A model generated the notes under the pieces. That model searched no databases and was not told the DNA's origin. It saw only the letters and a program-made list of their open reading frames with translations. A program made the position numbers and the translations under genes. Positions 43,793-53,169 of a stretch of DNA of 64,000 nt are shown one piece after another. The DNA lies in the NCBI GenBank assembly GCA_029776225.1, contig JAKOTR010000102.1:62001-126000 (forward strand). The letters are read 5' to 3'. Numbering within the stretch: position 1 is the first letter of the stretch; every line of letters starts with the position of its first letter. Source of the DNA: Acidobacteriota bacterium (GTDB lineage Bacteria > Acidobacteriota > Terriglobia > Bryobacterales > Bryobacteraceae).

Positions 43793-44542
43793 ATGAAGAC
43801 GGCGTTCCTACGTTTCTACGCGGAGCTGAACGACTTCCTGCCGCGCGAGCGGCGCATGGTCTCCTTTCCCTACCGGTTTTGCGTTCCGGCGCCGGTACGC
43901 GACGTGATTGAGTCGGCCGGCGTTCCCCACACGGAGGTCGATCTCATCCTGGTGAACGGCCGCTCGGTGGGATTTTCCCACGTGATCGAAGACGGCGACC
44001 GCATCAGCGTGTACCCCGTGTTCGAATCGATTGACATCACTCCGGTACTGCAGGTGCGGCCGCGGCCGCTGCGGCAGCCGCGCTTCGTGCTCGACGTTCA
44101 CCTCGGACGGCTGGCGGCCTACTTGAGGATGGTGGGATTCGACACGCTGTACCGGAACAGCTTCACGGACGCCGAGCTCGCGGCCGTGGCCGGCGGCGAA
44201 GACAGGATTCTGCTGACCCGCGACCGCGGGCTCCTCAAACGCACCGCAGTGTCCCGCGGCTACTGCGTGCGTGAGACCAGCCCGCGCCGGCAGCTCGAGG
44301 AAGTGCTGCGCCGCTTCGACCTGTTCAGGCTGATCGCGCCTTTCTCCCGCTGCATGGTCTGCAACGGCGTGCTCCGGCCCGTGGAGAGGGAAGCCGTGAA
44401 AGACGCGGTTCCTACGAAAATCGCCGAAACACAAACGGAATTCCTGCGGTGCGAATCCTGCGCGCGAGTCTACTGGAAAGGATCGCACTACGACCGCATG
44501 CGTAATCTGATCGAGAGCCTAAGAGAAAGAAGCGTTTTATAG
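43793..44542 (+). CDS. Mut7-C RNase-domain protein with N-terminal ubiquitin-like domain
   Basis: This 249-residue protein is read from ATG 43793, with GAGGA upstream; the open frame to 43133 overlaps the FAH-like gene. Residues 1-85 form the Mut7-C ubiquitin-like (MoaD/ThiS-like) domain (VDLILVNGRSVGFSHVIEDG). Residues ~95-245 are the PIN-like Mut7-C RNase domain (FVLDVHLGRLAAYLRMVGFD, ILLTRDRGLLKR), with a zinc ribbon CMVCNGVL...CESCARVY. It is predicted to cleave RNA; the substrate is unknown. Confidence 0.9.
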   Translation: MKTAFLRFYAELNDFLPRERRMVSFPYRFCVPAPVRDVIESAGVPHTEVDLILVNGRSVGFSHVIEDGDRISVYPVFESIDITPVLQVRPRPLRQPRFVLDVHLGRLAAYLRMVGFDTLYRNSFTDAELAAVAGGEDRILLTRDRGLLKRTAVSRGYCVRETSPRRQLEEVLRRFDLFRLIAPFSRCMVCNGVLRPVEREAVKDAVPTKIAETQTEFLRCESCARVYWKGSHYDRMRNLIESLRERSVL

Positions 44543-44562
44543 GTCCACAGGACCTTGTGCGC

Positions 44563-45141
44563 TCAAGTCCCCTGGTCTTCGTCCGCTTCTTCCGTTTCCA
44601 GAGAATCCAGCAGCTCCGGCTCGGCCGCAAAGCGCTTCAACACGCGAATCGAGTTCGAGGCCGTGAAGCCGGCGGTGCGCAGCTTCCGGTAGGCTGCGGC
44701 GAGATTTTTGGGCTCCGCCAGCCAGGTATCGAGTTGCTTGCCCCTGTATTTGCGCTGAAGATAGGCCTCGATCAACTCGATCTCGTCGGTGCCGCTGTAG
44801 ACTTCGCGCACAGCCTCGGCGGCCGTGGCGGGCGCGACGCGCCTCCGGCGGAGATCGCGCAGCACGCGGGCTTTCCCGAAACCCTGGTTCTCAAGGCGCG
44901 CGGCCGAGTAGGCTTCGGCGAAACGCCGGTCATCCAGATATCCACGCTCCTTCAGGCGCAGCAGGATGGGTTCCACGTCGCCGGCGCACTCGGCGCGGCG
45001 CAAGAGTCTCTCCCGGAGCTCTCCAGTCGAGTGGGCGCGCGATCCGAGCAGACGCAGCGCGTAATCCCACAACGAGTCAGCCGCGAGACGGCGCGGCACG
45101 CGTGCAGCCATGGCGAAGTCGCGGTGAAAAAGGATGCGCAC
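44563..45141 (-). CDS. recX: Regulatory protein RecX
   Basis: This protein of up to 192 residues has three helical repeats (DYALRLLGSRAHSTGELRER, RGYLDDRRFAEAYSAAR) typical of RecX, which modulates RecA filaments. GTG 45141 or ATG 45111 (MAARVPRRLA) could be the start; neither has a strong ribosome-binding site. recA is not adjacent. It is divergent from the YtxH gene. Confidence 0.88.
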   Translation of the reverse strand: MRILFHRDFAMAARVPRRLAADSLWDYALRLLGSRAHSTGELRERLLRRAECAGDVEPILLRLKERGYLDDRRFAEAYSAARLENQGFGKARVLRDLRRRRVAPATAAEAVREVYSGTDEIELIEAYLQRKYRGKQLDTWLAEPKNLAAAYRKLRTAGFTASNSIRVLKRFAAEPELLDSLETEEADEDQGT

Positions 45142-45176
45142 GTCGCTTAAAACGTGGCATTCCCTTTCACATCTCA

Positions 45177-45192
45177 GTTAGTATGTTAGTAT
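45177..45192. repeat. Tandem GTTAGTAT repeat in the recX/ytxH promoter region
   Basis: Two exact copies of GTTAGTAT (45177-45184, 45185-45192) lie between the divergent genes, about 35 bases before the YtxH ATG. They may overlap the promoter or form a regulator site. Confidence 0.4.
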
Positions 45193-45225
45193 GCAGTTGA
45201 GCCGAAAAGCATAGGAGGGTGCTAA

Positions 45226-45534
45226 ATGGCGGAAGAAGGCAGCAAGTTTTCGTACTTTGCATTTGGATTGGGATTGGGCATCGCGATTGGCGTCCTGTTC
45301 GCTCCGAAATCCGGCGAAGAAACGCGCGAATTCATCCGCTCGAAAGCCGATGAGGGCAAGGGTTACATTCGCAAGCGGAGCGACGAGTTGCGTTCGCAGG
45401 CTTCCGAACTCGTCGAACGCGGCAAGACCGTGGTGAGCCGGCAGCGCGACCATCTGGCGGCGGCGGTAGAGGCAGGCAAGCAGGCCTACCGAGACGCAGT
45501 CGCGGGACGTACGGAGGCGGAAACTCAAGGATAA
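45226..45534 (+). CDS. YtxH-domain membrane protein
   Basis: This 102-residue protein starts at ATG 45226 behind GGAGGG. It has an N-terminal membrane span (FAFGLGLGIAIGVLFAPKSG), with the typical APKSGEETR at its end, and a charged helical/coiled-coil C-terminus. YtxH proteins are linked to envelope stress in other bacteria; here the role is unknown. It is the first gene of a run that continues to 51144. Confidence 0.9.
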   Translation: MAEEGSKFSYFAFGLGLGIAIGVLFAPKSGEETREFIRSKADEGKGYIRKRSDELRSQASELVERGKTVVSRQRDHLAAAVEAGKQAYRDAVAGRTEAETQG

Positions 45535-45553
45535 TCATCGAGACTTCCCGTTC

Positions 45554-46057
45554 ATGACCTCAGAGACGCTTGTATATGTGATGACAGCCGCTATCGTGGT
45601 GGCGGCGGTTGCCATCGTGGTTCAGACTGCCCTGCTGATTGCGATGTTCCTGACGTCGCGGAGGCTGAAGCAACGGATCCTCGAGTTTCTCGCCAAGGTG
45701 GAGCCGATGGCCGAGAGCGGGCAGCGCTTTCTGGAAGAGGCGCGGGCCACTTTTGGGGATCTGTCCACCAGGACAAGCGATCTGCTGGAACTAACCCGCA
45801 AGCAGTTGGGGCGCGTCGATGAGGTCCTGGCCGAAGCGACCACGCGGACGCGCGTCCAAATGGATCGAATGGAAATGGTGCTCGACGACACGGTGAACCG
45901 CTTTCAGGAAACGACCTCCCTGCTTCAGAACGGCATCATGAAACCTCTCAGGCAGATCAGCGGGCTCACCATTGGCGTCCGGACTGCGCTGTCCGCCCTG
46001 CTTGGGGCGCGCCGGACCGTCGAGCAGGCCACCCACGACGAAGAGATGTTCATTTAA
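45554..46057 (+). CDS. Membrane-anchored coiled-coil protein (DUF948-like)
   Basis: This 167-residue protein has an N-terminal membrane span (~residues 6-33), then a long amphipathic coiled coil (FLEEARATFGDLSTRTSDLL, RMEMVLDDTVNRFQETTSLL). The layout matches DUF948-type proteins that often follow YtxH genes. It lies 19 bases after the YtxH gene. Confidence 0.75.
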   Translation: MTSETLVYVMTAAIVVAAVAIVVQTALLIAMFLTSRRLKQRILEFLAKVEPMAESGQRFLEEARATFGDLSTRTSDLLELTRKQLGRVDEVLAEATTRTRVQMDRMEMVLDDTVNRFQETTSLLQNGIMKPLRQISGLTIGVRTALSALLGARRTVEQATHDEEMFI

Positions 46058-46096
46058 CTCCGGGATCGCGGCAGGAGCCGGCCGCGGCCCGGAGCC

Positions 46097-46885
46097 ATGC
46101 CCACCATGATCGACATTCACTCCCATGTCCTTCCAGGTCTGGACGACGGCTCACCCGATCTCAAAGAGAGCCTGCGGATGCTGGAAATTGCGGCCGCAGC
46201 GGGCACGACGGATCTGGTCGCCACCCCCCACGCGAACCTCCAGTACGGGTTCGATCCCTCGATTGTCACCCGCAAGCTCGCCGAGCTTCAGGCCTCCGCG
46301 CCGCCAACGATTCGCCTGCACTACGGGTGCGATCTGCACCTGACTCCCGACAACGTTCGTGACGCCCTGGCCAACCCCGAGCGGTACACAATCAACCACC
46401 GCCGCTACCTGCTGGTCGAATTTCCCGACATCCTGATTCCAAAGACGACCGCCGGCATATTCTCGTCCATGCTGGAAGCGGGAATTGTTCCGGTTATTAC
46501 GCATCCCGAGCGGAATTTTCTGCTGCATAGCAGGCTGGACGAGCTGGCCGGCTGGGTCGCGCAGGGCTGCCTGGTCCAGGTCACCGCGCAGTCGTTTCTC
46601 GGGCGCTTTGGCTCGGAAGCCCGGGCTGTGTGCAAGGAGCTGATGAAACGAGGCCTGGTGCATATCGTCGCCAGCGACGCGCACGACAGCAAGGACCGCC
46701 CGCCGCGCCTCGATCTCGCCCGCCGGCATGTCGCGAAGAAGTACGGCGAGGCAGCCGCCGAGCGGCTGTTCGTGTCGAACCCGCGGGCGGTGCTCGAAGG
46801 AGAGCCGCTCCCGGAACCCGGCCGCCCCTGGCCGGAGCGCCGGCGCACCTGGCTGAAGTTGTGGCCGCAAAGCTCTCTCCCCTAA
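46097..46885 (+). CDS. CpsB/CapC-type PHP metallophosphatase
   Basis: This 262-residue PHP-domain protein has MIDIHSHVLPGLDDGS with the first metal His residues, then TPH, THPERN and ASDAHDSKDRPP. In capsule loci this family are Mn-dependent tyrosine phosphatases (CpsB/YwqE) that control exopolysaccharide kinases. No capsule genes or BY-kinase are in the window, so the target is unknown. It lies 39 bases after the DUF948-like gene. Confidence 0.9.
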   Translation: MPTMIDIHSHVLPGLDDGSPDLKESLRMLEIAAAAGTTDLVATPHANLQYGFDPSIVTRKLAELQASAPPTIRLHYGCDLHLTPDNVRDALANPERYTINHRRYLLVEFPDILIPKTTAGIFSSMLEAGIVPVITHPERNFLLHSRLDELAGWVAQGCLVQVTAQSFLGRFGSEARAVCKELMKRGLVHIVASDAHDSKDRPPRLDLARRHVAKKYGEAAAERLFVSNPRAVLEGEPLPEPGRPWPERRRTWLKLWPQSSLP

Positions 46886-46915
46886 AGGTTTTTGATTTTT
46901 CGACGATGAATTCAC

Positions 46916-48664
46916 GTGTCCGCATCGGCCGGCCAAAATTCGTTCCGCGAGCGCCTGAAAGCGAACCTGGACCGCTTTGAGGACGACCCCTCGACCGCCC
47001 GCAACGGCCTGCGCCTTCTGCTGAACGAGAATCCCGAGGAATTCTGCGCGGCTGCCGCCCCCTTTCTCATTGAGGGCAAGGAAACCGCCGCCGGCCAGTT
47101 CCTGCTTGAGCTGCTTGCCGGAAAAAGTCTTTTGCCGCTTTGTAATCCCCTTCTGCTCAGCCTGGAGGAGGAAATCGTGATCGCCCGGGCGGTCCTGGAG
47201 AAGGACCCGCTGCTGGACGTCAAGCTGGCGCGGCGCATTTCTGCGCTGGTGGCGAATCCCACCCGCGGGCAGACGGAAGTCGCCATCGCGCAGAGGATTC
47301 TGGACATCCTGGCCGCCATCACGGACGGCGCGCGCATTCTGCCAATTCTGATCCAGGTGCTTCGGGATCCGGACGGGCGGCTGCGCTCGAAGGCGGCCTT
47401 GCTGGTCGGCAGGACCAACAAGAGCGCCCAGTGGGTGGAGCAAATTCTGCGGGAGCCGGACGCCCGCGTGCGGGCCAACAGCATCGAGGCGCTCTGGGGC
47501 GTGGACACCGAGGCGGTCCGCAACGTGCTCCGCACGGCCACCAAGGACCCGAATAACCGTGTGCTGGGCAATGCGCTGTTGGGACTCTACCGGCTGGGTG
47601 ATATGTCCATTGTGAGCCGTGTGCTCAGCCTCGCCGTAAACCCAGCGCCCTTGTTCCGGGCCACCGCCGCCTGGGTCATGGGAGAAAGCAACGATCCCCG
47701 CTTCCTGCCCATTCTGGCGCAGATGGTCCGGGAGACGGACGCCCGGGCCAGGCACAACGTCTTCCGCGCGATTGCCCGCATCAAGGCCGCCGTGGCGCGG
47801 TACGCCGAATCGCCACCGGCTCTCGTTCGGATCTGCCAGGTCTCCGATGAGCCGGACGGCTCCCGGCTGGTGAAGGTCGCCATCGCGCGGGCCGATGGTG
47901 GTGAAATTCCTGGGCTGCGGCCCACCAACGTGGTGCTGTGGGATGGCAAGAGGATAGTCGCCGACTACAGTTTCCGCCGAACCCGCGCCGCCGACTGGAT
48001 GGCGCTCGGTATTGCCATGCCCGCCGCCCGCACCTGCCCTCACCCCCACGGGGAAGTGCTGGAGGAGACCGTGCGGGGCTGCCTCCGCGCCAAACGGCCC
48101 CTGGACCGCTGGGCCATCCTCCGCTTCGGGGCCCCGCGGGATGAAGATGCGCCGCCCCTCGACACGGACGTGCTTCCGCCCTGCGTTTTGACTCCGGAAA
48201 CAGCAGCGCTGGCCGCCGCCCTGGACAACCCGGAAAACCGCTACGGCTATGTCCAAACCGTGCAGTCGTTCTTGAACACGCTGGCACAATCCAGCGGCAA
48301 CCGCAACCTGCTGTTGATCGAAGACCGCACCGCCCAGTCCACGCTGCCGGAGATTCCGGCCTCCCGCTGGACATCCCTGGTTGCCGACGCTGAGGCCGCG
48401 TCAATCGCCATTCACGCGGTTGTCCTCACCGACTCGGGCAAACCCCCGGGAACGCTCGCCGAAGTGTGCGCCCAGACCGGCGGCACCTGCATGGGCGCCA
48501 ACGATCTCAGCGGGCTGTCGGCGCTTTTCGAACGAATTCATCTCCGGCTGGTGAACCCGTACGACCTCTCCTACCGGCCCGAGCGGCCGCAGAGCGGGGT
48601 GCCGATCAAGCTCCAGGTTTACTCCGAGCACGGCTGCGGCGAAGATTCCGCTCAACCCCAATAA
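46916..48664 (+). CDS. HEAT-repeat protein with partial VWA-like C-terminus
   Basis: This 582-residue protein starts at GTG 46916. Residues ~1-300 form an alpha-solenoid of HEAT type (DPDGRLRSKAALLVGRTNKS, EPDARVRANSIEALWG, DPNNRVLGNALLGLYRLGD). The rest is beta-rich. Its end (AVVLTDSGKPPGTLAEVCAQ, then TGGTCM and NPYDLSYRPE) resembles the second half of Acidobacterial 'VWFA-related' domains, with no recognisable MIDAS motif. It has no signal peptide. A scaffold role is inferred; it stands between the PHP and M1 genes. Confidence 0.7.
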   Translation: MSASAGQNSFRERLKANLDRFEDDPSTARNGLRLLLNENPEEFCAAAAPFLIEGKETAAGQFLLELLAGKSLLPLCNPLLLSLEEEIVIARAVLEKDPLLDVKLARRISALVANPTRGQTEVAIAQRILDILAAITDGARILPILIQVLRDPDGRLRSKAALLVGRTNKSAQWVEQILREPDARVRANSIEALWGVDTEAVRNVLRTATKDPNNRVLGNALLGLYRLGDMSIVSRVLSLAVNPAPLFRATAAWVMGESNDPRFLPILAQMVRETDARARHNVFRAIARIKAAVARYAESPPALVRICQVSDEPDGSRLVKVAIARADGGEIPGLRPTNVVLWDGKRIVADYSFRRTRAADWMALGIAMPAARTCPHPHGEVLEETVRGCLRAKRPLDRWAILRFGAPRDEDAPPLDTDVLPPCVLTPETAALAAALDNPENRYGYVQTVQSFLNTLAQSSGNRNLLLIEDRTAQSTLPEIPASRWTSLVADAEAASIAIHAVVLTDSGKPPGTLAEVCAQTGGTCMGANDLSGLSALFERIHLRLVNPYDLSYRPERPQSGVPIKLQVYSEHGCGEDSAQPQ

Positions 48665-48696
48665 TCCGCTCTCGGGGCCTTTTCCCGGAGAAAACA

Positions 48697-51144
48697 TTGT
48701 CCTACTCTGGAGGGGTGAAGCGTCTGGGCGCGATTCTGGGACTTCTGCTGCCCCTTTCCCTTTCCGGAGCCGAAGGCGCCGCTGCGGGACTCGCGCGCCA
48801 GATCATCGACGCAGGACTTGACCCCGAGGAGTGCTATCGCGTCCGCGACCTGCAGTTTGCAAGGGAGGACCTGCGCATCTACCTCACCGAGGGCCTGTTG
48901 ATCTTCGGCAAAGCGGTCAATGGCGCCCGGCTCACGGCCGTTTTCAGCAGCGACGTGGAACACGGCGATGCGGAAATCCTCGTAATGCCCCCGTCGCGGG
49001 CCGAACGCATGTCGCTGGCCTCCTTCGCGCGGACGCCCAACCTGGCCGAACATTTCCGCTCCGGCGTCATGGTTTTCACCGACGAGACCCACGCCGAACT
49101 GATGAAACAGATTCTGGCGCGCGGAGAGCCGCGGAAAGAGCCGGACCAAGGTGCTCTCCTCGCGGAGACGTGGAATGAAGTCGTTCGCAACTTCGTCTCC
49201 AGCTTCCAGGTCCGCCTGGTGAGGGATTTGTACCGCAATGACCGGAGCACGATCGGGTTCTTCTACATGGCGGTCATGGGGCGAACTCTCGGCAATTTCG
49301 ACATGGTGTACGACCCGATGGCGCGGGAGCAGATCAGCATCGGGCGCGTGGTCTTCCGCGAGGAGCAGTCCTTTTTCGATATCTGGACGCGGTTCCAGGC
49401 GCGCTCCTTCCGCACCGGCGCGCGGCCGCTGCCGTCCCCGGACCTGCAGGTGGACAGCTACCGCATCGACGCCACGCTCGAACCCGATCTTCGCCTCCGG
49501 GTGGTGACGCAGGCTTCCGTTACTCCCACGGAGGGCGCTCGCCGGGTGCTTCCCTTCGACATTTCATCCTCCATGCGCGTCACCGAGGTGCGGATCGACG
49601 GCGAGCCGGCGGAGGTGTTCCAGCCCGCTTCGCTGCGTTCCACCCTGATCCGCGGCGACCAGAATGAGACCTTCCTGGTGATGCCCGCCAGGCCGCTGGA
49701 GCCGGGCCGCGCATATCCGATCGAGTTCCGCCACGAGGGCGAGGTGATTACCGATGCCGGCAACGGCGTTTACTACGTCGGCGCGCGCGGCTCGTGGTAT
49801 CCGAAGATCTTCGCACAGTTCGCGAAATACGAACTCACGTTCCGCTATCCGAAGGAACTCGCTCTGGTCGCCACAGGCACGACTGTCGGCGAGGAGAGCG
49901 ACGGGCCGTGGCGCGTCACCCGGTACCGTATCGACTCGCCGGTGCGGATGGTGGGTTTCAACCTCGGCAACTATGAGCACAGAACGGTGAACCGCCGCGG
50001 CTACTCGGTTGAGGTCTATGCGAATCGCCGTGTCGAAACCGCGCTGGAGCCCAAACCGCAGGTCGTCCTCGTGCCCAGGTCCCCGACGAGGTCGCCGAGA
50101 ATCGGCCTGCCCGGCGATCAGCGCTGGACGGTGGACCTGGAACCCGTGCCAATTGAGCGGCCCGAAATCGACCCGGCCGCGCGGCTGGAGCACCTCGCGG
50201 AAGAGGTCACGGGCGCGCTGGAATTCATGGCGTCGCATTTCGGCCCGCCGGTCCTCAACCGGCTGACGATTGCGCCGATCCCCGGGACCTTTGGGCAGGG
50301 CTTTCCCGGATTGATCTACCTTTCCACGCTTGCTTATCTGGATCCGAAGCAACGCCCGGTTGGAGCCCGCAGCACGATTCAGGAACTCTTTTATTCGGAA
50401 ATTCTGCACGCGCACGAAACAGCGCACCAGTGGTGGGGCAACGTGGTCGCGTCGGCCAGCTACGAAGACGACTGGATCATGGAGGCGCTCGCCAACTACT
50501 CCGCTCTGCTCTACCTGGAAAAACGCAAAGGCGCCCGCGCCCTCGACCTGGTGCTGGCCGAGTACAAGAAACATCTGCTCCAGAGGACCGAAAGCGGCGA
50601 GCCGGTCGATTCCGCCGGGCCCATTATCTGGGGACCGCGCCTGTCGACTTCCCAGGCACCGGACGCCTGGCGCGTCATCACTTACGAGAAAGGGTCGTGG
50701 ATCATTCACATGCTTCGCCGCCGCATGGGCGACCAGCGGTTCCTGGAGATGCTCGGCCAGTTCCGCCGGAAGTACCAGTTCCAGCCCGTCACCACCGACC
50801 AGTTCCGCCGGGTCGCAGCTGAGGCTCTGCCGCCGGGATTCCCGGACCGGGACCTGGAACTTTTCTTCGATCACTGGGTGTACGGCACGGGAATTCCTTC
50901 CCTGAAGCTTTCCTATAACGTGCGGGGCAAAGCGCCGGCGGTGCGCGTGACCGGAACCGTCACGCAGAGCGGCGTCAGCGGGGAGTTCAGCACCCTGGTT
51001 CCGATCGAAATCCAGATGCGCAATGGCCCGCCAGTGATTCACTGGGTGAGAACGGCCAACGAACCGGTTTCCTTTTCCGTGACCGTGAAGCAGGCGCCCG
51101 TCAGAGTGGTGCTGGACCCGAATAACAGCGTGCTGCGGCGGTAG
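48697..51144 (+). CDS. Secreted M1-family metallopeptidase
   Basis: This is a protein of about 815 residues. TTG 48697 has GGAG at good distance and gives a signal peptide (VKRLGAILGLLLPLSLSGAEG); GTG 48715 is the alternative. The zinc site is HETAH (573-577) followed by Glu596, an exact HExxH-x18-E, in a gluzincin domain (AHQWWGN, WIMEALANYS). An N-terminal ~230-residue region of unknown type precedes the aminopeptidase-like beta sandwich. It is an exported aminopeptidase-like enzyme. It ends directly against the convergent moaA stop. Confidence 0.88.
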   Translation: MSYSGGVKRLGAILGLLLPLSLSGAEGAAAGLARQIIDAGLDPEECYRVRDLQFAREDLRIYLTEGLLIFGKAVNGARLTAVFSSDVEHGDAEILVMPPSRAERMSLASFARTPNLAEHFRSGVMVFTDETHAELMKQILARGEPRKEPDQGALLAETWNEVVRNFVSSFQVRLVRDLYRNDRSTIGFFYMAVMGRTLGNFDMVYDPMAREQISIGRVVFREEQSFFDIWTRFQARSFRTGARPLPSPDLQVDSYRIDATLEPDLRLRVVTQASVTPTEGARRVLPFDISSSMRVTEVRIDGEPAEVFQPASLRSTLIRGDQNETFLVMPARPLEPGRAYPIEFRHEGEVITDAGNGVYYVGARGSWYPKIFAQFAKYELTFRYPKELALVATGTTVGEESDGPWRVTRYRIDSPVRMVGFNLGNYEHRTVNRRGYSVEVYANRRVETALEPKPQVVLVPRSPTRSPRIGLPGDQRWTVDLEPVPIERPEIDPAARLEHLAEEVTGALEFMASHFGPPVLNRLTIAPIPGTFGQGFPGLIYLSTLAYLDPKQRPVGARSTIQELFYSEILHAHETAHQWWGNVVASASYEDDWIMEALANYSALLYLEKRKGARALDLVLAEYKKHLLQRTESGEPVDSAGPIIWGPRLSTSQAPDAWRVITYEKGSWIIHMLRRRMGDQRFLEMLGQFRRKYQFQPVTTDQFRRVAAEALPPGFPDRDLELFFDHWVYGTGIPSLKLSYNVRGKAPAVRVTGTVTQSGVSGEFSTLVPIEIQMRNGPPVIHWVRTANEPVSFSVTVKQAPVRVVLDPNNSVLRR

Positions 51145-52143
51145 CTATCCCCCAATGGAGTACATGGGGCGCGGCGGCGCGACGAAGCGGGCGCTGTTGA
51201 TTGCGTGGCCTTCCCACTTCCCCGAGACTACGCGGCGGATGAATTCCTCGATCGCCTCATCCGAGGCGCCGCCCCGAAGCAGCGGCTTCACGTCGCTTTC
51301 CTCGATGGCGAAAAGGCAGTAGCGCAGATGGCCGTCGGCGGTAAGACGGATGCGGTTGCAATTGAGGCAGAAGGGGCGGCTCACGGAGGCGATGAAGCCG
51401 ACGGTGCCGGCGCCGTCTGCGTAGCGATACTCGGTGGCGGGCGCGCGGGGATCGGCGTCGGGGACCTCAACGAGCGGGCAGATCTCGCGCGAGAGGATTT
51501 CGATGATATCGCTGGCCAGCAGGACGCGGCTGCGGTCCCACAGTCCCTGGGCGTCCAGGGGCATGAACTCGATGAAGCGGACCTCGAGGCCGTTTTCACG
51601 CCCGAAACGGGCCAGCGGCACGATGTCCGGCTCGATCAGGTTTTTCACGGCCACCGCATTGATCTTGATCGGGTGGAAACCGGCCCGCTTCGCCGTTTCA
51701 AGACCGGCGAGCACGCGATCGAGGCTGTCGTGGCGAGTGATCTGGCGGAAGCGCTCGCGGTCCAGGGTGTCGAGGTGCAGGTTGATGCGGCGCAGTCCCG
51801 CCTCGTACAGCGGCTCGGCGAGTTCGCTGAGAAACACTCCGTTGGTCGTAAGCGCGAGGTCCTGGATTTCGGGAATCGCCGCGAGCTTGCGAACCAGTTC
51901 AGGAAGATCGCGGCGCACCAGCGGCTCGCCCCCGGTGATGCGGAGCTTGGTGATGCCGAGCCGCACCGCGATCCGCACGAACCGCTCTATTTCCTCGTAA
52001 GTCAAAATCTCCGCGCGCGGGACGAAAGCCGCGTCGCGCTCGGGCATGCAGTAGAAGCAGCGGATATTGCACCGGTCGGTAACGCTGACCCTCAGATTGT
52101 TGTGCAGGCGCCCGAAGTTGTCCCGCAATCCGGAGACGTTCAT
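51145..52143 (-). CDS. moaA: GTP 3',8-cyclase
   Basis: This 332-residue radical SAM enzyme catalyses the first step of molybdenum cofactor synthesis. The N-terminal cluster motif is Cys25-x3-Cys29-x2-Cys32 (DRCNIRCFYCMPE). The C-terminal cluster is C-x2-C-x13-C (FCLNCNRIRLTADG). The protein ends in Gly-Gly, as needed for activity in this family. Its ATG overlaps the nadA stop by four bases; no other moa gene is near. Confidence 0.96.
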   Translation of the reverse strand: MNVSGLRDNFGRLHNNLRVSVTDRCNIRCFYCMPERDAAFVPRAEILTYEEIERFVRIAVRLGITKLRITGGEPLVRRDLPELVRKLAAIPEIQDLALTTNGVFLSELAEPLYEAGLRRINLHLDTLDRERFRQITRHDSLDRVLAGLETAKRAGFHPIKINAVAVKNLIEPDIVPLARFGRENGLEVRFIEFMPLDAQGLWDRSRVLLASDIIEILSREICPLVEVPDADPRAPATEYRYADGAGTVGFIASVSRPFCLNCNRIRLTADGHLRYCLFAIEESDVKPLLRGGASDEAIEEFIRRVVSGKWEGHAINSARFVAPPRPMYSIGG

Positions 52144-53069
52144 TGGATGGCAAGCATTCGTTCGAGCGGGACGAGCGCGCGCCTCATGAGGTCTTCAGAG
52201 ACTTCGACGCGGGGCTCGAGGTTTTGGAGGCAGTCGCGCAGCTTCTCGAGCGTGTTGCGCTTCATGTACGGGCACTCGCTGCAGTTGCAGTTGTCGTTGG
52301 GCAGGAAGTAGAAGCGCTTCTCGGGGGCGAGTCTCTTCAGCGAATGCGCGACTCCGCTCTCCGTCATGACGATGAACTCGTCGCCCTTGGTCTCGACGCA
52401 GTACTTGATGATTGCCGTGGTGGAGCCGACGAAGTCGGCCTGCTCCAGCACTTCCGGCGGACACTCGGGGTGCGCGGCCACAAGAGCGTTGGGGTGCTCC
52501 ATGCGCGCGGCGGCGAGTCGGCGTGCCGCGAAGGTGGCGTGCACGACGCAGGTGCCCTGCCAGATGCTCATGTTCTTGCGTCCCGTCATGCGCTGGACGT
52601 AGTTGCCCAGATTGCGGTCGGGGAGGAACAGGATGTGCTTCTCCGGCGGAATGGAATTGACTACCTGCACCGCGTTGCGGGAGGTGCACAGGATGTCGCT
52701 TTCCGCCTTCACTTCCACGGAGGTGTTGATGTAGCTGACAATGACGTGGTCCGGGTGCCTCTGCCGGTAAGCGCGGATGGGCTCCACCGGACAGCTTTCC
52801 ACCAGGCTGCAGCTTGCCTCGCGGTCCGGCACCACGACGATCCGGCCAGGGTTGAGGACCTTGGCGGTTTCGGCCATGAACCAGACGCCGCAGAAAGCGA
52901 TGACGTCGCCGTCGAACTCCCGCGCACGGCGCGCAAGCTCCAGGCTGTCCCCCACGCAGTCGGCCAGATCCTGGATCTCGGCTTCCTGGTAGTGGTGCGC
53001 GAGCAGGATCGCGCGGCGGTCCCGCTTCAACTGAAGAATCTCGTCCTGTACGCTTAAGCTCGCCGGCAT
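52140..53069 (-). CDS. nadA: Quinolinate synthase
   Basis: This 309-residue 4Fe-4S enzyme condenses iminoaspartate with DHAP to give quinolinate for NAD synthesis. Visible are LAHHYQEAEIQDLADCVGDS, FCGVWFMAETAKVLNP, NAHPECP-type (VAAHPECPPEV) and the C-terminal cluster region NCSECPYMKRN. The cluster cysteines appear intact. It is coupled to moaA by an ATGA overlap. nadB and nadC are not in the window. Confidence 0.96.
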   Translation of the reverse strand: MPASLSVQDEILQLKRDRRAILLAHHYQEAEIQDLADCVGDSLELARRAREFDGDVIAFCGVWFMAETAKVLNPGRIVVVPDREASCSLVESCPVEPIRAYRQRHPDHVIVSYINTSVEVKAESDILCTSRNAVQVVNSIPPEKHILFLPDRNLGNYVQRMTGRKNMSIWQGTCVVHATFAARRLAAARMEHPNALVAAHPECPPEVLEQADFVGSTTAIIKYCVETKGDEFIVMTESGVAHSLKRLAPEKRFYFLPNDNCNCSECPYMKRNTLEKLRDCLQNLEPRVEVSEDLMRRALVPLERMLAIQ

Positions 53070-53169
53070 TGGAATGGTGCTTCTTATTTTAGCAGGCGCG
53101 GGGCTTATTTACGCGTGCGCGGCGCGCGCTGGACGCACCCAAGCCAGGCGGCTTATTCTTGTTGGTGCG

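Noticed and set aside
44541-44555. AGGTCC-ACA-GGACCT hairpin between Mut7-C and recX genes as a terminator
   Set aside because: Stem is only 6 bp with a 3-base loop and no U-run on either strand; too weak to call.
46151-48289. 712-codon minus-strand frame opposite the PHP and HEAT genes
   Set aside because: Spans two real genes and the gap between them, with no ribosome-binding site or motifs; a codon-bias shadow.
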